Shown: positions 6,796-14,980, numbered from the stretch's first letter. The stretch is DNA of 22,971 nucleotides from an uncultured Eubacteriales bacterium (GCA_900553135.1 USCO01000022.1:1-22971), one strand, 5' to 3'. Numbers and translations: made by a program. The notes: generated from the letters alone by a model not told the origin.

Positions 6796-7680
6796 ATGCA
6801 ACCACTGTTTCGTTCCCGCCGGGACCGGCTGGACCGCCTGCGCCGTCAGCGGGAGGAGGCCGTCGAGGCCGCCGCGCGCCGCTCTTCTACCCCCACCAGC
6901 GGCACCCAGACCTGCCCCGGCTGCGGCGCGGAGTGCGCCAATCAGGAGCTGGTGAAAACGGAATATGTCTGTCCCCACTGTGGCTATCACCTGCCCATCG
7001 GGGCCTATCTGCGGCTGTCCCTGCTGCTGGACCCCTTCTCCTTCCGGGAGCTGTGGCCTGAGCTCACCGCCCCCAACGCCCTGGAGTTCCCGGGCTATGA
7101 GCAGAAACTGGCCGCCCAGCGGGAGAAGACCGCCCTGGCCGACGCGGCAGTGGCCGCTCTGGGCAAGGTGGACGGCTGCCAGGCGGTGTTTGCCGTGCTG
7201 GACAGCCGCTTCTTCATGGGCAGTATGGGTGTGGCTGTGGGCGAGAAGATCACCCGGGCGGTGGAGTACGCCCAGAAGCATAAGCTTCCCCTGGTGATCT
7301 TTTCCGCCAGCGGCGGCGCCCGCATGCAGGAGGGTATCCTGTCCCTCATGCAGATGGCCAAGACCAGCGCCGCCATCCAGCGCTTTTCCGACGCGGGCGG
7401 CCTGTACATCTCGGTATTTACCCATCCCACCACGGGAGGCGTCACCGCCAGCTTCGCCTCTCTGGGGGATATCACCCTGGCCGAGCCCGGGGCCCTTATC
7501 GGCTTTGCCGGTCCCCGGGTCATTCAGCAGACCATCGGCCAGGAGCTGCCCGAGGGCTTCCAGCGGGCAGAGTACCTGGAGGAACACGGCTTTGTAGACC
7601 AGATCGTGCCCCGGCAGAAGATGCGGGAGACCCTCTCCCAGCTTCTGTCCCTGCACAGAAAGGGGGTTTTGCACAGATGA
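6796..7680 (+). CDS. accD: Acetyl-CoA carboxylase carboxyltransferase subunit beta
   Basis: With AccA this subunit moves the carboxyl group from biotin to acetyl-CoA. The 294-residue protein has a basic N-terminal tail (1-35), then a zinc ribbon of the form C-x2-C-x15-C-x2-C (Cys40, 43, 59, 62) that is characteristic of AccD. The crotonase-fold domain follows, with FSASGGARMQEG and HPTTGGVTASFASLGD, the glycine-rich loops forming the oxyanion holes. ATG 6796 touches the accC TAA stop, and GGAGG lies just upstream. The end overlaps the accA start as ATGA, consistent with equal output of the two carboxyltransferase subunits. Confidence 0.96.
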   Translation: MQPLFRSRRDRLDRLRRQREEAVEAAARRSSTPTSGTQTCPGCGAECANQELVKTEYVCPHCGYHLPIGAYLRLSLLLDPFSFRELWPELTAPNALEFPGYEQKLAAQREKTALADAAVAALGKVDGCQAVFAVLDSRFFMGSMGVAVGEKITRAVEYAQKHKLPLVIFSASGGARMQEGILSLMQMAKTSAAIQRFSDAGGLYISVFTHPTTGGVTASFASLGDITLAEPGALIGFAGPRVIQQTIGQELPEGFQRAEYLEEHGFVDQIVPRQKMRETLSQLLSLHRKGVLHR

Positions 7681-8489
7681 GCGAACAGCTGACTGCCGCC
7701 CAGCGGGTGAAGATCGCCCGTGGTCAGGGACGGCCCGGCACCCTGGAATTTGTGGAAAACCTGTTTACCGACGTGTTCGTCTGTCAGGGCGACCGGCTCA
7801 GCCGGGAGGACCCCAGCATCTTCGGGGCCATCGCCCGCTTTCATGGAAAACCCGTCACCGTTATCGGCCACTGCAAGGGCCATAACCTGGAGGAGCGCAT
7901 GCGCTGCAACTTCGGCATGCCCTCTCCCGAGGGCTACCGCAAAGAGCAGCGGCTGCTGCGCCAGGCGGAGAAGTTCGGCCGTCCGGTGATCACCTTCGTG
8001 GACACCCCCGGCGCTTACCCCGGCCTGGAGGCCGAGGCGGGGGGACAGGGAGAGGCCATTGCCCGCTCTCTGGCTCTGATGAGCTCCCTGACGGTGCCGG
8101 TCATCACCGTGGTCATCGGCGAAGGAGGCAGCGGCGGCGCCCTGGCTCTGGCCGTGGGCAACCGGGTCATCATGCTGGAAAACGCGGTGTACTCCGTGCT
8201 GTCCCCCGAGGGCTTTGCCTCCATTCTGTGGAAGGACGCCAACCGGGCTGACGAGGCCGCGGGTGTGATGAAGCTCACCGCCGCCGACCTTCTGAAGCTG
8301 GGGGTGGCCGACCAGGTGATCCCCGAGCCGGATGGTGGCGCCCAGAGCGACCCCAAGCCGGTGTATGAGGCCGTGGACAAGGCCATTTCCCGCAGTCTCA
8401 GCCAGCTGAGCCGGGAGCGGGACCTGGCGGCCCACCGGTATCAAAAATTCCGCGCCATGGGCGTGGTCCGGGAGGAGAACGTAACATGA
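7677..8489 (+). CDS. accA: Acetyl-CoA carboxylase carboxyltransferase subunit alpha
   Basis: This is the partner of AccD in the carboxyltransferase. At 270 residues it is shorter than the roughly 320-residue E. coli protein, mainly at the N-terminus, as is common in Clostridia. Recognisable parts are TAAQRVKIARGQGRP near the start, FVDTPGAYPGLEAEAGGQGE (about 105-124), the IGEGGSGGALALAVG loop (about 142-156) and YSVLSPEGFASILWKD. The start overlaps the accD stop (ATGA, 7677-7680) and the end overlaps the fabH start (ATGA, 8486-8489), so accD, accA and fabH are probably translationally coupled. Confidence 0.96.
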   Translation: MSEQLTAAQRVKIARGQGRPGTLEFVENLFTDVFVCQGDRLSREDPSIFGAIARFHGKPVTVIGHCKGHNLEERMRCNFGMPSPEGYRKEQRLLRQAEKFGRPVITFVDTPGAYPGLEAEAGGQGEAIARSLALMSSLTVPVITVVIGEGGSGGALALAVGNRVIMLENAVYSVLSPEGFASILWKDANRADEAAGVMKLTAADLLKLGVADQVIPEPDGGAQSDPKPVYEAVDKAISRSLSQLSRERDLAAHRYQKFRAMGVVREENVT

Positions 8490-9424
8490 ACGGACTGCAA
8501 ATCCTCGGCACAGGCCGGGCCGTTCCAGAGCAGATTGTGACCAATGACGACCTGGCCCAGCGGGTGGATACCAACGACGAGTGGATTGTAGCCCGTACCG
8601 GAATCCGGGAGCGGCGGTTTGCCGCCGGGGAGACCCTCACCGATCTGACGGTGGAGGCGGCCCGAAAGGCCATGGAGCGGGCCGGTGTGCAGCCCCAGGA
8701 CATCGGTTTGTGCATCACCGCCACCGTGACCCCCGACCGGCTGTTTCCCTCGCAGGCCTGCTTGATCCATCAGAAGCTTGGCCTTCCGGAGGACTGCCCC
8801 GCCTTTGATTTGAGCGCGGGCTGCACCGGATTCCTCTTTGCCATGGAGACGGCGGCGGCCATGCTGCCCCGGATGAACCGGCCCTACGCCCTGTTGGTGG
8901 GCGGTGAGCTGCTCAGCCGCATCCTGGACATGGATGACCGCTCTACCTGCATCCTCTTTGGCGACGGCGCAGGCGCCGCGGTGGTCAAGACCACGGAGAA
9001 CGCCCCCTGGTTTGCCCAGATGGGAAGCCGGGGAGACCGGGACATCCTGTGGGCCTGGGGTCCCGGACAGGAGCGGCCCTACCTCCACATGGACGGCCAG
9101 GGCGTATTCCAGTTTGCCATCAAGACCGTCCCTCAGGTAGCCAAGCAGCTGCTGGAGAAGGCGGGGCTGGACAAGGACCAGGTGGACTGGTATGTGCCCC
9201 ATCAGGCCAACCACCGTATCGTGGAGTCGGCTGCCAAGCGGCTGAAGGTGCCTCTGGAGCGCTTTTACGAGAACATGGACCGCTACGGCAACACCTCTGC
9301 GGGCAGTATCCCCATCGCGCTGGACGAGATGGTAGAGAAGGGACTGCTCCAGCGGGGCCAGTGGGTGATGTGCCTGGGCTTCGGCGCGGGACTCACCTGG
9401 GGCGGAGCTTTGTTCCAGTGGTAA
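8486..9424 (+). CDS. fabH: Beta-ketoacyl-ACP synthase III
   Basis: FabH starts fatty acid chains by condensing an acyl-CoA primer with malonyl-ACP. The 312-residue protein keeps the full Cys-His-Asn triad: Cys113 in DLSAGCTGF, His239 in VPHQANHRI and Asn269 in RYGNTSAGS. The N-terminus (GTGRAVPEQIVTNDDLA) and the DEWIVARTGIRERR segment are typical. It overlaps accA as ATGA. The stop codon lies inside a perfect 13-bp hairpin that continues into the following gap, an unusual placement. Primer preference (acetyl or branched) cannot be read from the sequence. Confidence 0.96.
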   Translation: MNGLQILGTGRAVPEQIVTNDDLAQRVDTNDEWIVARTGIRERRFAAGETLTDLTVEAARKAMERAGVQPQDIGLCITATVTPDRLFPSQACLIHQKLGLPEDCPAFDLSAGCTGFLFAMETAAAMLPRMNRPYALLVGGELLSRILDMDDRSTCILFGDGAGAAVVKTTENAPWFAQMGSRGDRDILWAWGPGQERPYLHMDGQGVFQFAIKTVPQVAKQLLEKAGLDKDQVDWYVPHQANHRIVESAAKRLKVPLERFYENMDRYGNTSAGSIPIALDEMVEKGLLQRGQWVMCLGFGAGLTWGGALFQW

Positions 9425-9604
9425 AACCAAGGTTTTACCACTGAGATTTGCAGCCCGCTGCGCGCACTCGCTGTGCTCGCACACTTGCGGTCTGAGAAGT
9501 GTTTTTGAAACGGCAAAGCCGCCCCAAAAACAGATTTCAATTTCTTTCGCCCCCATTGGGGCGAAACTCTGCGAGGCTGAACAAAAAAGAGACCTCAAAG
9601 GCTG
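9416..9604. repeat. Hairpin-rich gap between fabH and fabK
   Basis: This is the only sizeable break in the fatty-acid operon. It holds (1) a perfect 13-bp hairpin, CAGTGGTAAAACC (9416-9428) with GGTTTTACCACTG (9431-9443), which includes the fabH stop; (2) a nested stem in which TGTTTTT pairs with AAAAACA around CGGC-AAA-GCCG, at about 9499-9532; and (3) TTTCGCCCC (9545-9553) with GGGGCGAAA (9558-9566). None has a terminator-like T run and no promoter stands out. The GGCGAAAC word also occurs near 719-726. The block resembles an intergenic repeat insertion, or an RNA-processing or stability element that could set different levels of the two operon halves. Confidence 0.6.
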
Positions 9605-9619
9605 ATGTGGGAGGAAACC

Positions 9620-10546
9620 ATGAAATTAAATGAACTGCTGGGAATTGAATTTCCCTTTATTCAGGGCGGCATGGCCAACATCGCCACCGCCGAATTTGCC
9701 GCTGCCGTGTCCAACGCCGGGGCCCTGGGCCTCATCGGCGCGGGCGGCATGTCCCCCGAGGTGTTCCGGGACAGCATCCGCCGCTGCCGCACCCTGACGG
9801 ATAAGCCCTTCGGCGTGAACATCATGCTGATGCATCCCCAGGTGGAGGAGCTGGCCGCCATCGCCGCCGAGGAGAAGGTGGCCGTGGTCACCACCGGCGC
9901 GGGCGATCCTTCCCGCTTCATCCCCGCCTGGAAAGAGGCGGGCATCAAGGTGTTCCCCGTGGTCCCCGCGGTTGCCCTGGCCAAGCTGGTGGCCAAGCGC
10001 GGCGCGGACGGCGTGATCGCTGAGGGTACCGAGAGCGGTGGCCACGTGGGCGAGACCACCACCATGGCTCTGGTGCCTCAGGTTGTGGACGCGGTGGATA
10101 TCCCCGTCATCGCCGCCGGCGGCATTGCCAGCGGTCGCCAGCTGCTGGCCGCCTACGCTCTGGGCGCCATTGGCGCTCAGGTGGGTACCTGCCTGCTGGT
10201 CAGCGAGGAGTGCCCCATCCACGAGAACTACAAGAAGGCCGTGCTGAAGGCCACCGACCGCTCCACCGTGGTCACCGGCCGCTCCGTGGACGCCCCGGTG
10301 CGCTGCCTGCGCAACCAGATGACCAACGCCTACATCGCCAAGGAGCGGGAGGGCGCTGACCGTATGGAGCTGGAGCACTTCACTCTGGGCGGCCTGCGCA
10401 AGGCCGTGTTTGACGGCGACACCAAGACCGGCAGCGTCATGGCCGGACAGGTGGCGGGCATGCTCCACGAGATCAAGCCCCTGCGCCAGATTTTTGAAGA
10501 GCTGAACGCGGGCTGTGCCCAGCGTCTGGCAGAACTGGAGAAGTAA
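9620..10546 (+). CDS. fabK: FMN-dependent enoyl-ACP reductase II
   Basis: FabK reduces trans-2-enoyl-ACP in the last step of each elongation cycle, using FMN and NAD(P)H, and replaces FabI in many Gram-positive bacteria. The 308-residue TIM-barrel protein begins MKLNELLGIEFPFIQGGM and has the ESGGHVGE motif with the conserved histidine (His142), IPVIAAGGIASG for phosphate binding, GTCLLVSEECPIHENYK and MAGQVAGM, all diagnostic of FabK within the nitronate monooxygenase family. ATG 9620 has GGGAGG 5 bases upstream; an in-frame ATG at 9605 would place the Shine-Dalgarno inside the gene. It is the only enoyl-ACP reductase recognised here, and FabK enzymes are usually insensitive to triclosan. 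Confidence 0.93.
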   Translation: MKLNELLGIEFPFIQGGMANIATAEFAAAVSNAGALGLIGAGGMSPEVFRDSIRRCRTLTDKPFGVNIMLMHPQVEELAAIAAEEKVAVVTTGAGDPSRFIPAWKEAGIKVFPVVPAVALAKLVAKRGADGVIAEGTESGGHVGETTTMALVPQVVDAVDIPVIAAGGIASGRQLLAAYALGAIGAQVGTCLLVSEECPIHENYKKAVLKATDRSTVVTGRSVDAPVRCLRNQMTNAYIAKEREGADRMELEHFTLGGLRKAVFDGDTKTGSVMAGQVAGMLHEIKPLRQIFEELNAGCAQRLAELEK

Positions 10547-10547
10547 G

Positions 10548-11612
10548 ATGCAGATTCGGGGACGTGAGCTGGCCCTGCCCATCCTCCAGGGAGGAATGGG
10601 CGTGGGTGTGTCCATGGGAGGACTGGCGGGAGCCGTGGCCGCCTGCGGCGGCATGGGCACCATCAGTACCGCCGACGCGGGCTATCTGGAGCCCGATTTT
10701 CTGAAAAATCCGATGGAGGCCAACCTGAGAGCCCTGCGCCAGGAGATCGGCAAGGCCAAGGAGATCGCCCGTGGCATGGGTCTTGTGGCGGTGAACGCCA
10801 TGGTGGCCACCCGGCAGTACGCCCAGGCGGTGAAGACCGCCGTGGCCGCCGGAGTGGACGCGGTGGTGTCCGGTGCGGGCCTTCCCCTGGAGCTGCCCGC
10901 CCTGGTAGGGGAGGGGGAGAGCGCCATCGCGCCCATCGTCTCCTCGCCCCGGGCCGCCCGGCTGATCCTGAAGACCTGGGACCGCAAGTACGGCCGCACC
11001 GCCGACTTTGTGGTGCTGGAGGGCAAGGACGCCGGAGGGCACTTGGGCTTTGACGAGGAGCAGCTGAAAACCCGCACCTGCCCCACCCTGGAAGAGCTGC
11101 TGCCCGCCGTACTGGCCGAGGTCCGGCCTTATGAGGAGAAGTACGGCCATCCCATTCCGGTCTTTGTGGCCGGTGGGGTGTACACCGGGGCGGATATGGC
11201 TCGGTACACCAAGCTGGGGGCCGCGGGCGCCCAGCTGGCCACCCGCTTTATCGCCACCTATGAGTGCGACGCCTCCCAGGGCTACAAGGACGTGCTGCTC
11301 CAGGCCGGGGAGGAGGACCTCACCATTATCCACAGCCCTGTGGGCATGCCCGGCCGGGCGGTGCGCACGCCCCTCATCGAAAAGCTGGAGCAGGGACTGC
11401 GGGTGCCGCCCAAGCACTGCTCCCAGTGCATCACCGCCTGCAAGCCCGCTCAGATCCCCTTCTGCATCACCCATGCCCTCATCCAGGCGGTGAAGGGCAA
11501 CCGGGAGGAGGGGCTGTTTTTCAGCGGCTCCAATGTGGGGAAGATGAACCGGATGTACCACGTGAGAGAATTGATGGATGAACTGATGAATGAATGGAGG
11601 GTTTCCCAATGA
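10548..11612 (+). CDS. FabX-like flavoprotein, candidate enzyme of anaerobic unsaturated fatty acid synthesis
   Basis: This is a second nitronate-monooxygenase-family protein of 354 residues, directly after fabK (stop and start one base apart). The TIM-barrel parts are PILQGGMGVGVS, SGAGLPLELP, DAGGHLGF (His165) and VFVAGGVYTG. Unlike FabK it has a C-terminal cysteine cluster, Cys291-x2-Cys294-x3-Cys298-x7-Cys306, followed by GNREEGLFFSG. From memory, Helicobacter pylori FabX has the same order (SPVGYPARA, a four-Cys segment, then GNREEGLYFTGAN), binds FMN and a 4Fe-4S cluster, and converts saturated acyl-ACP to the cis-3 unsaturated form. Neisseria UfaA is a related protein. The operon context and the absence of FabA, FabM and FabN support this role. 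A plain nitronate monooxygenase is the alternative. Start: GGAG lies 7 bases before ATG 10548. Confidence 0.78.
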   Translation: MQIRGRELALPILQGGMGVGVSMGGLAGAVAACGGMGTISTADAGYLEPDFLKNPMEANLRALRQEIGKAKEIARGMGLVAVNAMVATRQYAQAVKTAVAAGVDAVVSGAGLPLELPALVGEGESAIAPIVSSPRAARLILKTWDRKYGRTADFVVLEGKDAGGHLGFDEEQLKTRTCPTLEELLPAVLAEVRPYEEKYGHPIPVFVAGGVYTGADMARYTKLGAAGAQLATRFIATYECDASQGYKDVLLQAGEEDLTIIHSPVGMPGRAVRTPLIEKLEQGLRVPPKHCSQCITACKPAQIPFCITHALIQAVKGNREEGLFFSGSNVGKMNRMYHVRELMDELMNEWRVSQ

Positions 11613-12538
11613 AGATTGCCTTTTTGTATGCCGGCCAGGGCTCCCAGCATGTGGGGATGGGCCGGGACCTCTATGAGGCCTATCCCGCCTTCCGCCAGGT
11701 GCTGGACAACGCCCCGGTGGACTTTGACCTGAAGAAGCTGTCTTTTGAGGGTCCCGAGGAGCAGCTGGGCGACACCCGCTATACTCAGCCCTGCATGGTG
11801 GCCTTTGCCGCCGGTGTCACCGCTCTGCTCCGTGAGGCGGGCATCACCCCCGACTATACCGCCGGACTGAGCCTGGGCGAGTATTCCGCCCTGCACTGCG
11901 CCGGAGTCTTTGACGCCCAGACCGCCATCTCTCTGGTGGCCTTCCGTGGCCAGGCTATGGCCCAGGCCGTCCAGGGCCGGGCCTGCGGCATGGCCGCCGT
12001 GCTGGGCCTGGACCGGGAGACCCTGAAGAAGGCCTGTGAGGAGGCCTCTGAGCTGGGCGTGGTGGAGTGCACCAACTTCAACTGCCCCGGCCAGATCGTC
12101 ATCTCCGGCGACGAGGCCGCCGTGGACAAGGCCGGGGAGCTGGCCAAGGCCGCCGGTGCCAAGCGGGTGCTGCCCCTGAAGGTGAGCGGCCCCTTCCACA
12201 CCTCTCTCATGGCCCCCGCCGGCGACGCCCTGCGGGAGCGGTTCCAGACCGTGGACTTCCACGAGATGGAGGTTCCCGTCCTCTTCAACTGCCTGGGCGA
12301 CCTGAAAGGGGAGAATGATACCATTCCCAACCTGCTGGAGCGCCAGGTCCAGTCCAGCGTCTATCTGGAGGATACCATCCGCCGGCTCAAGGAGCTGGGG
12401 GTGGACACCGTGGTGGAGATCGGTCCCGGTCGGGCCCTGTCCGGCTTTGTCCGCAAGACCGCCAAGGAGATCAAGTGCTATCCGGTGGAGACGGCCCAGG
12501 AGCTGGAGGCCGCCATCGCCGCCCTGAAAGGAGCGTAA
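11609..12538 (+). CDS. fabD: Malonyl-CoA:ACP transacylase
   Basis: FabD moves malonyl groups from CoA to AcpP, supplying the extender unit for FabH and FabF. The 309-residue protein begins MKIAFLYAGQGSQ, has the nucleophile Ser88 in GLSLGEYSAL and the catalytic His197 in GPFHTSL, and includes the QPCMVAF segment with its Gln. The length matches the family. ATG 11609 overlaps the stop of the FabX-like gene as ATGA and has GGAGG 8 bases upstream, so the start is firm; an in-frame ATG at 11594 precedes the Shine-Dalgarno and is rejected. Confidence 0.96.
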   Translation: MKIAFLYAGQGSQHVGMGRDLYEAYPAFRQVLDNAPVDFDLKKLSFEGPEEQLGDTRYTQPCMVAFAAGVTALLREAGITPDYTAGLSLGEYSALHCAGVFDAQTAISLVAFRGQAMAQAVQGRACGMAAVLGLDRETLKKACEEASELGVVECTNFNCPGQIVISGDEAAVDKAGELAKAAGAKRVLPLKVSGPFHTSLMAPAGDALRERFQTVDFHEMEVPVLFNCLGDLKGENDTIPNLLERQVQSSVYLEDTIRRLKELGVDTVVEIGPGRALSGFVRKTAKEIKCYPVETAQELEAAIAALKGA

Positions 12539-12541
12539 CCC

Positions 12542-13285
12542 ATGAGCTTAACTGGAAAGATCGCCCTGGTCACCGGAGGCGGCCGGGGCATTGGCCGGGC
12601 TATCTGCCTGGAACTGGCCCGTCAGGGCGCCAATGTGGCGGTGAACTACGCGGGCAACGCCAAAACCGCCGAGGAGACCGTGGCCGCCTGCAAGGAGCTG
12701 GGCGTCCAGGCCATTGCCATCCAGGCCAATGTGGCTGACGCCCAGGCCTGCCAGGACATGGTCAAGCAGGTGCTGGACACCTTTGGCCGCATCGACATCC
12801 TGGTGAACAACGCCGGCATCACCCGGGACAACCTGGCCCTGAGCATCAGCGAAGAGGACTTTGACGCGGTGCTGGACACCAACCTGAAGGGCGCATTCTG
12901 CTGCTGCAAGGCGGTGTACCGTCCCATGATGCGCCAGCGCAGCGGCCGCATCATCAACATGAGCAGCATCGTGGGCCTGCGGGGCAACGCCGGTCAGGCC
13001 AACTACTCCGCCAGCAAGGCCGGACTCATCGGCCTGACCAAGTCCCTGGCCAAGGAGCTGGCCGGACGGAAGGTGACGGTCAACGCCGTGGCCCCCGGAT
13101 TCATTGATACCGATATGACCGCCGTGCTGTCCGAGCAGGCCAAGGAGGCCATGCTCCGTACCATCCCCATGGCCCGCCTGGGCCAGGCGGAGGATGTGGC
13201 CCACGCGGTGGCCTTCTTTGCCTCTGACGAGGCCGCCTACATCACCGGCCAGGTGCTGTGTGTAGACGGCGGCATGGCGGTTTGA
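12542..13285 (+). CDS. fabG: 3-oxoacyl-ACP reductase
   Basis: FabG reduces beta-ketoacyl-ACP to beta-hydroxyacyl-ACP with NADPH. The 247-residue short-chain dehydrogenase has the cofactor loop TGGGRGIG (11-18), NNAG (89-92) and the catalytic Ser142, Tyr155 and Lys159 (YSASK), with the C-terminal ITGQVLCVDGGMAV. Length and spacing of the triad match E. coli FabG. AAAGGAG lies 7 bases before the ATG, 3 bases after the fabD stop. Position between fabD and fabF identifies it as the FAS II reductase rather than another SDR. Confidence 0.95.
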   Translation: MSLTGKIALVTGGGRGIGRAICLELARQGANVAVNYAGNAKTAEETVAACKELGVQAIAIQANVADAQACQDMVKQVLDTFGRIDILVNNAGITRDNLALSISEEDFDAVLDTNLKGAFCCCKAVYRPMMRQRSGRIINMSSIVGLRGNAGQANYSASKAGLIGLTKSLAKELAGRKVTVNAVAPGFIDTDMTAVLSEQAKEAMLRTIPMARLGQAEDVAHAVAFFASDEAAYITGQVLCVDGGMAV

Positions 13286-13306
13286 GCCGCAGAAAGGATG
13301 CGTATT

Positions 13307-14548
13307 ATGGAAAAGAGACGAGTCGTCATCACCGGAATGGGCGCGGTCACCCCTCTGGGCCTGAATGTGCAGGACAGCTGGGAAGCGGCCAAGGACGGCG
13401 TGTGCGGAATCGCGCCCATCACCTTGTACGACTGCTCGCAGCAGAAGGTGAAGCTGGCCGCTGAGGTCAAGGGCTACGATCCCACCAAGACCCTGGATAA
13501 GAAGGAAGCCAAGCGCATGGACCGCTTCACCCAGTTTGCCGTTACCGCCGCCCTGGAGGCGATGGAAAACAGCGGCCTGGACCTGGAGCAGGAGGACACC
13601 GCCCGCATCGGCGTGTCCGTCTCCAGCGGCATCGGCGGCCTGGCCACCATCCAGTCCTCCTGCCTGTCCGGCAGCACCCGGGGCTATGACAAGGTGTCCC
13701 CCTTCTTCATTCCCATGTCCATCACCAACCTGGCGGCGGGCCACATCGCCATCCGCCTGGGCCTGCACGGCATGTGCATCTGCCCCGTGGCCGCCTGCGC
13801 CGGCGGCAGCAACGCCGTGGGCGACGCCTTCCGCCACATCCGGGACGGCTACGCCGAGGTGATGATGGCCGGCGGCGCCGAGGCGTCCATTACCTCCCTG
13901 GGTATCGGCGGCTTTACCTCCATGAGTGCCCTGACCACTGCCGACGATCCCAAGCGCGCCTCCATCCCCTTTGACAAGGAGCGCAGCGGCTTCGTCATGG
14001 GCGAGGGCGCCGCCATCCTGGTGCTGGAGGAGCTGGACCACGCTCTGAACCGCAAGGCTCAGATTTATGGCGAGATCGTGGGCTACGGCGCCACCTGTGA
14101 CGCCTACCACATCACCGCTCCCGACCCCAAGGGCGTCTGGAGCGCCGCCTGCATGGAGCAGGCCCTGGCCGACGCCGGTCTGGCCGCGGAGGATGTGGAC
14201 TACATCAACGCCCACGGCACCTCCACCCCCCTCAACGACAGCGGCGAGACCGCGGCCATCCGCAAGGTGTTCGGTGCGCACGCCGACAAGCTGATGGTCA
14301 GCTCCACCAAGTCCATGACTGGCCACCTGCTGGGTGCCAGCGGCGCGGTGGAGGCCATGTTCTCCGTGCTGGCGCTGAAGGACGGCTTCGTGCCCGCCAC
14401 CATCAACTATCAGGTGCCCGATCCCGCCTGCGACCTGGACATCGTCCCCAACGAGGGCCGTCAGGCCGACATCAAGGTGGCCATCTCCGATTCTCTGGGC
14501 TTCGGCGGCCACAACACCTGCCTGGTATTCCGCAAGTGGGAGGAGTAA
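13307..14548 (+). CDS. fabF: Beta-ketoacyl-ACP synthase II
   Basis: FabF condenses malonyl-ACP with acyl-ACP to lengthen chains. The 413-residue thiolase-fold protein has the Cys-His-His triad: Cys164 in PVAACAGGSN, His303 in NAHGTSTPLND and His340 in KSMTGHLLGASG. Around the nucleophile the usual TACATG reads AACAGG, a local variation next to the active site that could affect chain-length choice. The start is placed at ATG 13307 because AGAAAGG lies about 8 bases upstream and the protein begins MEKRRVVITGMG as in the family; ATG 13298 is only a base from the Shine-Dalgarno. If the FabX-like gene makes cis-3-enoyl-ACP, FabF is the enzyme that would extend it. Confidence 0.95.
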   Translation: MEKRRVVITGMGAVTPLGLNVQDSWEAAKDGVCGIAPITLYDCSQQKVKLAAEVKGYDPTKTLDKKEAKRMDRFTQFAVTAALEAMENSGLDLEQEDTARIGVSVSSGIGGLATIQSSCLSGSTRGYDKVSPFFIPMSITNLAAGHIAIRLGLHGMCICPVAACAGGSNAVGDAFRHIRDGYAEVMMAGGAEASITSLGIGGFTSMSALTTADDPKRASIPFDKERSGFVMGEGAAILVLEELDHALNRKAQIYGEIVGYGATCDAYHITAPDPKGVWSAACMEQALADAGLAAEDVDYINAHGTSTPLNDSGETAAIRKVFGAHADKLMVSSTKSMTGHLLGASGAVEAMFSVLALKDGFVPATINYQVPDPACDLDIVPNEGRQADIKVAISDSLGFGGHNTCLVFRKWEE

Positions 14549-14551
14549 GGA

Positions 14552-14977
14552 ATGGAACTGAACATTGAACAGATCATGGAGATCCTGCCCCACCGTCCTC
14601 CCTTCCTGCTGGTGGATAAGATCACCGACTGCGAGCCCGGCGTGAAGGCCACGGGCATCAAGTGCGTGACCATGAACGAGCCCTTCTTTGTGGGGCACTT
14701 CCCCGGCAAGCCCATTATGCCTGGGGTGCTGATCCTGGAGGCCCTGGCCCAGACCGGGGCGGTGGCCGCCCTGTCCCTGGAGGAGAACCGGGGCAAGCTG
14801 GCGATTTTTGGCGGAGTGAAGAACGCGCGCTTCAAGCAGCCCGTTCTGCCCGGCGATGTGCTGGAGCTGAGCTGCGAGCTGGTGGAGCAGCACGGTCCCA
14901 TCGGGTTTGGCAAGGCCGTGGCCAAGGTAGACGGCAAGATCGCCGCCCGGTGCGAGCTGACCTTTGTCATTCAGTAA
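14552..14977 (+). CDS. fabZ: 3-hydroxyacyl-ACP dehydratase
   Basis: FabZ removes water from 3-hydroxyacyl-ACP to give trans-2-enoyl-ACP, the substrate of FabK. The 141-residue hot-dog-fold protein begins with MEILPHRPPFLLVD and keeps the catalytic His49 in GHFPGKPIMPG and Glu63 in LILEALAQ. It is the only dehydratase in the window and has the FabZ rather than the FabA pattern, so isomerisation to a cis-3 product is not expected from it alone, although some Firmicutes FabZ paralogues (enterococcal FabN) do this. ATG 14552 lies 3 bases after the fabF stop, with AGGAG and AAGG nearby. Confidence 0.96.
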   Translation: MELNIEQIMEILPHRPPFLLVDKITDCEPGVKATGIKCVTMNEPFFVGHFPGKPIMPGVLILEALAQTGAVAALSLEENRGKLAIFGGVKNARFKQPVLPGDVLELSCELVEQHGPIGFGKAVAKVDGKIAARCELTFVIQ

Positions 14978-14980
14978 TGG

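Noticed and set aside
5197..7674. 825-codon open frame on the minus strand opposite accB, accC and accD
   Set aside because: Such long antisense frames are a side effect of high GC at third codon positions. The translation is low-complexity Gly/His/Gln/Leu-rich without any domain, and the plus strand has well-known genes with correct motifs and ribosome binding sites.
12548..14893. 781-codon open frame on the minus strand opposite fabG, fabF and fabZ
   Set aside because: Same cause: a Gly/Ala/His/Gln-rich shadow of strongly biased real genes, with no plausible product.
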